From Mesorhizobium sp. BR1-1-16 (lineage in GTDB: Bacteria > Pseudomonadota > Alphaproteobacteria > Rhizobiales > Kaistiaceae): a stretch of 64,000 nt of DNA. The stretch lies in the NCBI RefSeq assembly GCF_020165495.1, contig NZ_JAIUIE010000002.1:496001-560000 (forward strand), given 5' to 3'. The translations under genes and the position numbers were made by a program. Of the stretch, positions 19,242 to 26,166 are shown piece by piece. The notes under the pieces were generated by a model. It worked only from the letters and a program-made list of their open reading frames with translations. It was not told where the DNA came from and searched no databases. Position 1 is the first letter of the stretch; each line of letters opens with the position of its first letter.

Positions 19242-20072
19242 ATGGCCGGGATCGGTGCCTCCGGCGATGCTGTCGGAACGCTTGCCTTTCAGCGCGGCGT
19301 CCTGCAGTCGGCGAGGCGCACCGTGCCGGTGGAGATCGCGGTAGCGATCACCTATGGCGGCTCGACCCACGCCGTGCTGATGGCAAGTCCCGATGATCTC
19401 GAGGATTTCGCCGTCGGGTTTACGCTGACCGAGGGCATCGTTGACGATGTCCAGGAAATCGAGTCGATCGAGCGGATCGACAGCGATCTCGGCATCGAGA
19501 TGCGGCTTCGCCTCGCTGTCCCGCGCGAGGAGCGGCTGGCGGCGCGGCGGAGGTCGATGGCCGGGCCGGTCGGCTGTGGCCTTTGCGGCATCGAGAGCCT
19601 CGAGGCGGCGACGCGTACCCTGCCGCGCATCGAGGCCGAAGCGACCTTCACGCCGGCCGGCATCCTGACGGCGATGGCCGGACTTGCGCCTATGCAGACC
19701 GTGAATGCGGCGACCCATGCGGTACACGCAGCCGCTTTTTGGCGGCCGGATCGTGGGCTTGGACCGGTGCGGGAGGATATCGGCCGCCACAACGCGCTCG
19801 ACAAGCTGGCCGGTGCGCTCGCCCGCGACGGGATCAGGGCGGCGGATGGCGCCGTGCTGCTGACGAGCCGCGTCTCCGTGGAGATGGTGCAGAAGACCGC
19901 CGTGATCGGCGCGCCGCTGATCGTCGCCGTCTCGGCGCCATCGGACCTTGCCATCCGAACGGCCGATGCGGCCAGCATCACGCTCGTTGCCGTCGCCCGG
20001 GCCGATGGCTTCGAAATTTTCACGCATGCCCGGCGCATTCTTGTCGAGGGAGCCGCGCGTCATGTCGCCTGA
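19242..20072 (+). CDS. fdhD: Formate dehydrogenase accessory sulfurtransferase FdhD (FdsC)
   Basis: The 276-residue chaperone passes sulfur to the bis-MGD cofactor before insertion into FdsA, which is required for activity. The conserved CXXC is in CGLCG (112-116), and the family core includes 'DLEDFAVGFTLTEGI', 'VREDIGRHNALDKLAG' and 'LLTSRVSVEMVQKTAV'. It starts 3 nt after fdsA and overlaps fdsD by 11 nt. In fds operons this gene is called fdsC. Confidence 0.95.
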   Translation: MAGIGASGDAVGTLAFQRGVLQSARRTVPVEIAVAITYGGSTHAVLMASPDDLEDFAVGFTLTEGIVDDVQEIESIERIDSDLGIEMRLRLAVPREERLAARRRSMAGPVGCGLCGIESLEAATRTLPRIEAEATFTPAGILTAMAGLAPMQTVNAATHAVHAAAFWRPDRGLGPVREDIGRHNALDKLAGALARDGIRAADGAVLLTSRVSVEMVQKTAVIGAPLIVAVSAPSDLAIRTADAASITLVAVARADGFEIFTHARRILVEGAARHVA

Positions 20073-20283
20073 CAAGCTGGTCCGCATGGCCAACCAGATT
20101 GCGCTGTTCTTCGCCGCGCAGGGCGCGGATGCGGCGCCGGAGGCCGTTGCGACCCATCTGCGGCAGTTCTGGGATCCGCGCATGCGCCGCGCCATCCTCG
20201 CTCATGCGGAAGGCGGGGGCGCCGGACTGTCGCCGATTGCCGCTGCCGCTGTCGCTCGCCTTGCTGTTGACGAGCCGGCATGA
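20062..20283 (+). CDS. fdsD: Formate dehydrogenase delta subunit FdsD
   Basis: The 73-residue protein has the family pattern 'KLVRMANQIALFFAAQG' then 'VATHLRQFWDPRMRRAILAH'. FdsD is a small subunit of the soluble formate dehydrogenase involved in assembly or stability. Start ATG 20062 lies inside the end of fdhD (11-nt overlap). It closes the fds operon. Confidence 0.93.
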   Translation: MSPDKLVRMANQIALFFAAQGADAAPEAVATHLRQFWDPRMRRAILAHAEGGGAGLSPIAAAAVARLAVDEPA

Positions 20284-20325
20284 TGCATTGCAAGCAACCG
20301 GAAGCGGTGCGGGCAGGAACAGGAC

Positions 20326-21207
20326 ATGGATACGATCAAACTCTCGAATGGCGCGATCTCGGTCGTCATCGCGCGCAAGGGCGCCGAACTGCAGTCCTTG
20401 GCCGATGCGGAGGGTCGTGAATGGCTGTGGCAGGCGGATCCGACGTTCTGGGGACGCCACGCGCCGATCCTGTTCCCGATCGTCGGCCGCGCCGCCAATG
20501 ACCAGATCCGCATCGACGGCAGCAATTTCCCGATTGGCCAGCACGGCTTCGCGCGCGACTGCGAATTCGAGGTTCTGTCGTCAGGCCCGGAACGCGCCGG
20601 CCTTCGGCTGATCGCCGATGTCGAGACGCGCCGCCACTATCCGTTCGATTTCGAGCTCGATATCCGCTTCGAACTCGCCGGAACGACGCTCTACCAGACC
20701 GTGACTGTCCGCAACCATGGCGCCACGCCGATGCCGGCGTCGGTTGGCTTTCATCCGGGTTTCCAGTGGCCGCTTCCGGGCGCCAGCGCCCCGCAGACCG
20801 GGCATGTCGTCATCTTCGAACGCGAGGAGCGCGCCGATATCCGCCGGCTGAAGAATGGCGGCGTCGATGCGGCGGGATATCCAACGCCGGTCGAAGGCAA
20901 GGTCCTGCCGCTCGATCCCTCGCTCTTCCTCGAGGACGCGATCATCTTCGACGATCTCAAGAGCCAGTCGCTCTGGTTCGGCGCGCCGGGCTCGGATGGC
21001 ATTCGCGTCGATTTCCCCGATCTTCCTTATCTCGGCATCTGGACCAAGCCGGGCGCACCGTTCCTCTGCCTGGAGCCGTGGCAGGGCCACGCGGCACCGG
21101 CCGGGTTCGATGGCGAGATGGCCGACATGCCGGGCATGGTCGTGGTGCCGCCATCGGGCAGCGTCACGCGCCATATCGCGATCCGCATCGCTGCACCCGC
21201 GCCCTGA
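20326..21207 (+). CDS. Aldose 1-epimerase family protein (LacX/YihR-like)
   Basis: The 293-residue protein has the galactose mutarotase-like fold pattern: 'RGAELQSL'-type N-terminus (here 'RKGAELQSLADAEGREWLW'), 'RHAPILFPIVGR', 'QHGFARDCEF', 'PASVGFHPGFQWPL' with the catalytic-type His, and 'FLCLEPWQGHA' with the acidic residue. Members interconvert sugar anomers or bind sugar phosphates; substrate unknown. It lies 42 nt after fdsD on the same strand, so read-through is possible, and its end meets flavin reductase tail to tail with 13 bp between. Confidence 0.85.
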   Translation: MDTIKLSNGAISVVIARKGAELQSLADAEGREWLWQADPTFWGRHAPILFPIVGRAANDQIRIDGSNFPIGQHGFARDCEFEVLSSGPERAGLRLIADVETRRHYPFDFELDIRFELAGTTLYQTVTVRNHGATPMPASVGFHPGFQWPLPGASAPQTGHVVIFEREERADIRRLKNGGVDAAGYPTPVEGKVLPLDPSLFLEDAIIFDDLKSQSLWFGAPGSDGIRVDFPDLPYLGIWTKPGAPFLCLEPWQGHAAPAGFDGEMADMPGMVVVPPSGSVTRHIAIRIAAPAP

Positions 21208-21220
21208 GCGCCCGCGCGCG

Positions 21221-21754
21221 TCAGTCCTCGCCGGTCAGGTTGGAAATCCTGCGATAGGCGCCATGCCAATAAAGGAGCGGCTGCGCCTCGGCGGTCAGCA
21301 CGACCTCACGCACCGCTCCGATCAGGATTGAATGCGAGTGACGTTCGATCGCGTCTTCGAGGACGCAGTCGAGCGCGACCAGCGCGCCCGCAACGCCAAG
21401 GCTGCCGCTCGAAAAGCTGATCCATTGCGCGCCATTGTAGCGGTCGGCGCCCTTCAGGCCGCCCCGGCCGGCAAAGGCCTCGGCGATCTCCTGCTGGTCT
21501 TCGGCGAGAATGTTGACGGCGAAGCGTCCCGTGCGCCGCAGTACCGGCCAGGACGAAGACGATCGGTTGAGCGAAACGATCAGCGAAGGGCTGTCCGCCG
21601 AGAGCGAGGATACCGACGTTGCCGTGAAGCCGGTGCGCTCGTCGCCAGCGCCCGTCGTGATGACGCTGACGGCGCCGGCGAGATGGCGCATCGCGTGCTT
21701 GAAGGCACCGGCGTCGAGACGGTCGGGACCGTCGATGGCTGCAGCGAGGGACAT
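21221..21754 (-). CDS. Flavin reductase family protein (FMN-binding split barrel)
   Basis: The 177-residue protein has the flavin reductase pattern: 'FKHAMRHLAGAVSVITTG', 'GFTATSVSSLSADSPSLIVSLNRSSSSWP', 'FAVNILAEDQQEIAEAFAG' and a C-terminal 'GAYRRI'. Such proteins reduce FMN/FAD with NAD(P)H, usually to supply a two-component monooxygenase. No partner oxygenase is adjacent. Alternatives such as a chlorophenol-4-monooxygenase component 1-like reductase have the same biochemical role. Confidence 0.88.
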   Translation of the reverse strand: MSLAAAIDGPDRLDAGAFKHAMRHLAGAVSVITTGAGDERTGFTATSVSSLSADSPSLIVSLNRSSSSWPVLRRTGRFAVNILAEDQQEIAEAFAGRGGLKGADRYNGAQWISFSSGSLGVAGALVALDCVLEDAIERHSHSILIGAVREVVLTAEAQPLLYWHGAYRRISNLTGED

Positions 21755-21978
21755 GGCATTTCTCCCCGGAACGCCGCCGCATGCCCATGGAGCGTGGGCA
21801 GTACACAGCGATGCGTTGACCGTGAATGGCTAACTCAAACTGGTGAAGCCATTCCAGCACGCAAGGGTCGTTCACAGCGAGGCTGCCGCTTGCGCGGGGG
21901 CCGTCGCAGGGGGATCGCCTTTCCCGAAATCAGCGGCGATGAGAAACACCGCCGCTGTCGTTCGTGTTGTGCGGGGCT

Positions 21979-22251
21979 CTACTGCGCCATTTCCAGGCAG
22001 TGACCTGCTGCCATCGCCGAATCGCGCGCGGTGCCGCGGGATACGGTTCCAGCCATCACGAGGCTCTTGGTCTTCTCGGTGAGCAGCGATTTCAAATCGG
22101 TGCTGCCGACGCTGCCGACTGCGGCGGCATAGATTGCCTTCGCTTCGGTATTCAGCGAACCGGCGCAGGCATCGGCCGCCGCCTGGTCGGCGAGCGCCGC
22201 CCCGGTGCCGCAGGCAATGAACAGTACGGCGGTGAATACGGTCTTCATCAT
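21979..22251 (-). CDS. Small secreted protein of unknown function
   Basis: Ninety residues from ATG 22251, with GGAGGAGGG about 7 nt upstream; the next codon is also ATG (22248). Residues 1-22 are a Sec signal peptide ending around 'GAALA-DQ'. The mature part, about 68 residues, is Ala-rich with two cysteines, near its start ('DACAGSL') and end ('GHCLEMAQ'), suggesting a periplasmic disulfide. I do not recognise a named family. It lies 22 nt downstream of the next secreted-protein gene on the same strand, so they may be cotranscribed. Confidence 0.75.
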   Translation of the reverse strand: MMKTVFTAVLFIACGTGAALADQAAADACAGSLNTEAKAIYAAAVGSVGSTDLKSLLTEKTKSLVMAGTVSRGTARDSAMAAGHCLEMAQ

Positions 22252-22273
22252 TGGTTTACCCTCCTCCAAGATT

Positions 22274-22582
22274 TCAGCGGACGCCGATCCGATTGACCGG
22301 GCCGCCGCGGTTCATGGGCTGCACGCCGACGCCCGGCGCGCCAACGCCGACGCCGCGCGTGACGCCGACACCCGGTGCACCGGCGCCGGCAAAGCAACCG
22401 ACCGGATAGCCAGGCCGCGTGCAGCGGACCGCAGCGGCGGAAGGCGCCGCGACACAGCCTTTCGGCACGCCGACCGCCTTGCAGTAGACGACAGCCGAAG
22501 CCTGCTGCGGCACCAAAGCTGGCGCCACACCCACCATCGCTGTAAGAAATGCGAACAAGCAGTTACGAACGAATCGGTTCAC
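22274..22582 (-). CDS. Small secreted Cys/Gly-rich protein of unknown function
   Basis: One hundred and two residues from GTG 22582, chosen because AAGGAG stands about 8 nt upstream; the open frame continues further but into the divergent gene. A signal peptide (about 1-30) ends 'QQASA-VVYCKA'. The mature part has four cysteines in two similar units ('YCKAVGVPKGC', 'RCTRPGYPVGC') followed by a Gly/Val/Pro repeat ('GAPGVGVTRGVGVGAPGVGV'). It resembles the small exported hypothetical proteins common in Hyphomicrobiales; function unknown. Confidence 0.75.
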   Translation of the reverse strand: MNRFVRNCLFAFLTAMVGVAPALVPQQASAVVYCKAVGVPKGCVAAPSAAAVRCTRPGYPVGCFAGAGAPGVGVTRGVGVGAPGVGVQPMNRGGPVNRIGVR

Positions 22583-22688
22583 GACGCTCTCCTTGGAATG
22601 AATAATCGACTTCTTGCCGGAGCGCCCGGTCCTTCCCAATGTCAATTTTTGGCTGCACTTATGTGATGCCGATGGAGCGGGGCCGCGG

Positions 22689-23606
22689 ATGACCAGTACG
22701 TTGAGAGCAGAAGTGACTTTGGCCGAGCCGCCGCAACTGCTCGGGCCGTCTCTGGCTGCCGTTGCCGCGCTGCAGGCGCATCCCGCGTTCGATCGCGCCA
22801 TGATGATCGCGGCCGAGGGAATCATTCAGCATTTCGCGGGCAACCCGATCCTCAATCGGATGATGAACGACCGCGGCCGTGTCCTGTTCGCGCTCGGTTC
22901 GCTCTATCTCGATGCCGAACCCGATGCCGCGGGACGTGGCCTGACGACGGCCCGGCTGATCGAATTTGCGGGTGTCGGCAAATATGCGAGCGCCGGACGC
23001 GCGAAGGCGACGATCGCGTTGCTGCGTTGGGGAGGCTATCTGGAGGACGGGCCCCCTTGCGAGGATCGGCGTCAGAGGCCGCTCGTGCCGACCGAAAAGC
23101 TCTGGAAGGTCGTTCTTCAGCGGTGGCGATCGCTGCTGCAGGCATTGGCGGTTCTGAGACCCATCGGGGCCGAGGCTCTTGCTGCGCTGGATGATCGTGC
23201 AGTTCGCACCTCCATCGCCGTCACGATGGGGCGGGCGTTCCGTTCCGGCTTCCGTGTCCTTCAGAACACCCCCCGCCTCACGGCGCTTGCCGAGCGGGAT
23301 GCCGCGCTGGTGATGCTGTTCGTTGTGACCGGTGCAACGCTTCAAAAAGACGAAGCACCGTCCATCTCCGGCCTTGCCGGCCGGTTCGGGGTCTCGCGCG
23401 CTCACGCACGCGGCGTGCTCCGGGATGCGGAACTGGCGGGATTGCTGGCGCTTGAAAAGGCCTCGCCCGGCCGCGGACCGAAGACCGTGCTGGAAAACGA
23501 GATGGCGGTCTTCTTCGCGACATTGCTGGCGCTGTTCGAACATGCGGCCACGATAGCAATGGCCACACGAATGATTGCGACCGAAGTCGCGGACGCCACC
23601 GGGTAA
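22689..23606 (+). CDS. Unrecognised protein with two winged-helix-like segments
   Basis: A 305-residue protein from ATG 22689 whose family I do not recognise. Two stretches read like winged-helix units: 'LTTARLIEFAGVGKYASAGRAKATIALLRWGGYL' in the N-terminal third, and near residue 255 'ISGLAGRFGVSRAHARGVLRDAELAGLL'. The latter is a clear HTH-like pattern. There is no signal peptide or clear membrane segment. It is divergent from the small secreted-protein pair, with about 106 bp between starts, so it may regulate them; that is inference only. Confidence 0.7.
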   Translation: MTSTLRAEVTLAEPPQLLGPSLAAVAALQAHPAFDRAMMIAAEGIIQHFAGNPILNRMMNDRGRVLFALGSLYLDAEPDAAGRGLTTARLIEFAGVGKYASAGRAKATIALLRWGGYLEDGPPCEDRRQRPLVPTEKLWKVVLQRWRSLLQALAVLRPIGAEALAALDDRAVRTSIAVTMGRAFRSGFRVLQNTPRLTALAERDAALVMLFVVTGATLQKDEAPSISGLAGRFGVSRAHARGVLRDAELAGLLALEKASPGRGPKTVLENEMAVFFATLLALFEHAATIAMATRMIATEVADATG

Positions 23607-23623
23607 GGCGACGTCCGCGGCTT
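23588..23623. terminator. Candidate terminator hairpin at the end of the double winged-helix gene
   Basis: Inverted repeat CGCGGACG (23588-23595) and CGTCCGCG (23612-23619), 8-bp stem with a 16-nt loop, spanning the stop codon and followed by GCTTTGC. There is no proper T-tract, so efficiency is uncertain. Confidence 0.4.
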
Positions 23624-23629
23624 TGCTGA

Positions 23630-23950
23630 CTAATGGGCGGCGCGGTGCTCTGCGTTTCGCTTCCGTGTCGCCGCGGCCTTCTTGGCCGAGGCCGATCGAT
23701 CGGCTGCAGAGCGTGAAGCCGAAGCTTCTCCGCCCTTTTCGCCACCGCGATGCGACGCCGGGTGGCTGGTGCTCTTGCCGCGACCGGAGCCGCCTGGCTC
23801 CTTGCCGCCGCCGTCATCCTTGTTGACCGTCGCCCAAGCCCGGCGTTCGGCTTCTTTCTCCGAGACGCCGCGCTCCTCATAGCCCTCGGCTATCTGGTCG
23901 GCCTTGCGCTCCTGCTTGTCCGTGTATTTGGACTTGTCGCCACGGGGCAT
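23630..23950 (-). CDS. Small basic stress-type protein ('plasmid stabilization protein'-like)
   Basis: The 106-residue highly charged protein starts 'MPRGDKSKYTDKQERKADQIAEGYEERGVSEKEAERRAWATVNK' and ends in an Arg/Ala/Lys/Ser-rich tail. Homologues with this N-terminus are widespread in Hyphomicrobiales and are often labelled plasmid stabilization proteins, a label without functional support. It is 28 nt downstream of the DUF892 gene on the same strand and so probably shares its EcfG promoter, pointing to the general stress response. Likely disordered; function unknown. Confidence 0.8.
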   Translation of the reverse strand: MPRGDKSKYTDKQERKADQIAEGYEERGVSEKEAERRAWATVNKDDGGGKEPGGSGRGKSTSHPASHRGGEKGGEASASRSAADRSASAKKAAATRKRNAEHRAAH

Positions 23951-23978
23951 GATTGCTTCTCCTTGACGAAAGTCGCGA

Positions 23979-24485
23979 TCAGCTGGCTGCGCGCAGGTTG
24001 ACCTTGCTTTCGGCGATGGCAGTCAGCTTCTTGTCCGCCGCCTTCTCTTCATCGAGATTCTGGCGGAGCAGCGCCGCGCAATCCTCGCGGCCAAGCTGGC
24101 GGGCCCAGGCGATGAGCGTGCCATATTTGGTCATTTCATAATGCTCGACAGCCTGTGCCGAGGCGACAAGGGCCGCGTCCAGCACCTCCTTGTCATCCAC
24201 CTCTCCGGCGACCTCGTCGGCTTCCTTGATGATGCCGTCGATGGCCGGGCAGTCGACGCCCTTGATCTCGACGCCATGCTGGCGGAACACCTGTTCCAGC
24301 CGCTGAACGTGACCTTCGGTTTCGGTGAGGTGCGCCTCGAACCCGGCCTTGAGGTCCGGCGAGGTCGCCTTGTCGATCATTTTCGGCAGCGCCTTCAGGA
24401 TCTGGTTTTCAGCGTAGTAGATGTCCTGAAGCTGGTGCACGAAGAGATCGTTCAGCGTCTTGATGTCTTTGGAAAACAAGCCCAT
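23979..24485 (-). CDS. DUF892 ferritin-like protein (YciE/YciF family)
   Basis: The 168-residue helical protein starts 'MGLFSKDIKTLNDLFVHQLQDIYYAENQILKALPKM' and carries the paired acidic/His motifs of the DUF892 family ('HLTETEGHVQRLEQVF', 'AQAVEHYEMTKYG', 'LLRQNLDEEKAADKKL'). Members are ferritin-like di-metal proteins induced by stress. ATG 24485 has GGAGG upstream ('GGAGGCCGAA'). A canonical EcfG promoter lies about 55 nt upstream, and the small basic gene follows. Confidence 0.93.
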   Translation of the reverse strand: MGLFSKDIKTLNDLFVHQLQDIYYAENQILKALPKMIDKATSPDLKAGFEAHLTETEGHVQRLEQVFRQHGVEIKGVDCPAIDGIIKEADEVAGEVDDKEVLDAALVASAQAVEHYEMTKYGTLIAWARQLGREDCAALLRQNLDEEKAADKKLTAIAESKVNLRAAS

Positions 24486-24541
24486 TTCGGCCTCCGTCTC
24501 ATTTGTTGAGCGTGTAGGCCCCCGATAATCCACGCCCCTCC

Positions 24542-24566
24542 AACGGGGGACTGCCGCCGTCGTTCC
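24542..24566 (-). promoter_or_regulatory. EcfG (general stress sigma factor) promoter
   Basis: On the minus strand the sequence is GGAAC (24566-24562), 16 nt, then CGTT (24545-24542), an exact match to the EcfG consensus GGAAC-N16/17-CGTT of alphaproteobacteria. It points toward the DUF892 gene with an expected leader of about 50 nt. Confidence 0.82.
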
Positions 24567-24624
24567 GCGCCATGGCCAAAAAGCCGGCAAGGTCGGGCAG
24601 GGTCCCTTGCGCAGCCCTTCAACG

Positions 24625-24657
24625 CTGGTATATACCAACTGTATTGGTCTATACCAG
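24625..24657. promoter_or_regulatory. Tandem GntR-type operators upstream of the sugar operon
   Basis: Two near-identical palindromes, TGGTATATACCA (24626-24637) and TGGTCTATACCA (24645-24656), lie 19 bp centre to centre, ending 15 bp before the GntR start. This is the TGGT-N4-ACCA pattern bound by HutC/NagQ/DasR-type GntR regulators. They likely mediate autorepression of the downstream operon. Confidence 0.8.
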
Positions 24658-24671
24658 ATGAGGAAGCACGC

Positions 24672-25406
24672 GTGTCTTCGTCTCTTCCGCAATACCGGCG
24701 CATCGCCGACGCGCTCGTCGCCGCGATCCGCTCAGGTGAGCTCGAGGTCGGCGGGCGCATGCCGTCCGAGCGCGAACTCAGCGCGGAATTCGGGGTTAGC
24801 CGCATGACGGCGCGCGGCGCGCTGAAAGCCCTCGTCGACCAAGGCCTCGTTTCCAGCATCGAGGCGAAGGGTTATTTCGTCTCGGTAAGCCGCATCGACC
24901 AGCGCCTGCAGACGCTGACGAGCTTCTCCGAGGACATGCGCCGCTCAGGCCGCCGGTCATCAAGCATCGTTCTCGCCGCCCGCATGGTTCCGGCGAGCGG
25001 AGAGGTTGCCGCGCGGCTGGCGGTCGCCGAAGGGTCAGCGGTGTTTCATCTGCTGCGCCTGCGTCAGGCTGACAGCGTGCCGGTCGCGCTCGAGGCGGCG
25101 CATATTCCAGAGAGCCTCGCGCCCGGCCTGATCGAGGCCGCCGATTTCGCGGCGGAGTCACTCTACGCGACCTTGCGACGGCGCTACGGCATCCTTCCTG
25201 TCGAGGCCGAACAAAGCTTCGAGGCGAGTGCCGCAACGGAATCTGACGCTGCGATCTTGCAAGTGGAGACCGGGGCGCCCGTTTTGAGGCTGACCCGGCT
25301 CAGCCTTTCGGCAGACGGGCGGCCGGTCGAATTCGTCCAGTCCGTTTATCGCGGCGACCGTTTCACCATGCGGGTTCGCCTTGCACCCGGCAGTACCGAC
25401 GCCTGA
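24672..25406 (+). CDS. GntR family transcriptional regulator (HutC subfamily, UTRA domain)
   Basis: The 244-residue protein has an N-terminal winged helix (about 5-70: 'QYRRIADALVAAIRSGEL', 'MPSERELSAEFGVSRMTAR') and a C-terminal UTRA effector domain ('AVFHLLRLRQADSVPVALE', 'VLRLTRLSLSADGRPVEF'). It starts at GTG 24672 with GAGGAAG upstream. It heads a carbohydrate operon, with the SIS-domain gene 8 nt downstream. Two palindromes directly upstream fit its expected operator. The effector is probably a phosphorylated sugar. Confidence 0.93.
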   Translation: MSSSLPQYRRIADALVAAIRSGELEVGGRMPSERELSAEFGVSRMTARGALKALVDQGLVSSIEAKGYFVSVSRIDQRLQTLTSFSEDMRRSGRRSSSIVLAARMVPASGEVAARLAVAEGSAVFHLLRLRQADSVPVALEAAHIPESLAPGLIEAADFAAESLYATLRRRYGILPVEAEQSFEASAATESDAAILQVETGAPVLRLTRLSLSADGRPVEFVQSVYRGDRFTMRVRLAPGSTDA

Positions 25407-25414
25407 GGATTTTC

Positions 25415-26140
25415 ATGACCGCTGCTACCGACTATCTCGCCAAAGCCGTCTTGCTGCTCCAGATCGCTTCGCGCCGCGAGGCTGCGACGATCACTGCGGC
25501 CGCGGAGGCCGCTGCCGACGCGGTTGCCAAGGGCGGGCTGATCTACATTTTCGGCACCGGCCACTCGCATATGATGGCCGAGGAAGGCCATTTCCGCGCC
25601 GGCGGGCTCGCCTGCGTCGTGCCTGTGCTGGCGACGGCCGTGATGCTGCATGAAGGCGCGATGGCCAGCACGCAGCTTGAGCGCCTCACCGGCCTCGCCG
25701 ATATCGTGCTCAGCCGCTATCCGATCGGCCCGGCCGATATTCTGATCGTGTTCTCGACCTCCGGCGTCAACGCAGCGCCCGTCGAAGCGGCCCGGTTCGG
25801 CCGTGCGCGCGGCGCGAAGGTGATCGCCGTGACATCTGTCGCCTATTCGACCGCCGCCGCCAACGGGCGTGAACGGCTCGCCGATCTCGGCGACTTCGTG
25901 CTCGATACCGGCGCACCTCCCGGCGACGCGGTCGCCATCATCCGCGACGGTGTCACCGCCGGTCCGGTCTCGACGGTGCTCGGCGCCGCTCTGCTCAACG
26001 CTCTCCTCGTCGAGGTCGCGATCGACCTCGAACGCAAAGGCCACCCCGCCCCGGTCTATCTCAGCGCCAATATGCCGGGTGCGGCGGAAAACAACGCGAA
26101 GCTGACGGAGATCTACAAGGCGCGCAATCCGCACCTCTGA
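25415..26140 (+). CDS. SIS domain sugar-phosphate protein (UPF0309-like)
   Basis: The 241-residue protein has a phosphosugar-binding SIS fold: 'IYIFGTGHSHMMAEE' and 'ILIVFSTSGVNAAPVEAA', then 'VYLSANMPGAAENN'. Members of this group are phosphosugar isomerases, N-acetylmuramate-6-phosphate etherase relatives or binding proteins. Position between a GntR regulator and a sugar ABC transporter suggests an early catabolic step on the imported, phosphorylated sugar (amino or deoxy sugar possible). Exact substrate cannot be told. Confidence 0.85.
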   Translation: MTAATDYLAKAVLLLQIASRREAATITAAAEAAADAVAKGGLIYIFGTGHSHMMAEEGHFRAGGLACVVPVLATAVMLHEGAMASTQLERLTGLADIVLSRYPIGPADILIVFSTSGVNAAPVEAARFGRARGAKVIAVTSVAYSTAAANGRERLADLGDFVLDTGAPPGDAVAIIRDGVTAGPVSTVLGAALLNALLVEVAIDLERKGHPAPVYLSANMPGAAENNAKLTEIYKARNPHL

Positions 26141-26166
26141 AGAGGGCGGCCACAGAGGGAAAGACC

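Noticed and set aside
17904-20195. 763-codon open frame on the minus strand opposite fdsA and fdhD
   Set aside because: Same reason: Arg/His/Gly/Asp-rich shadow of conserved coding sequence, no ribosome site or family match.
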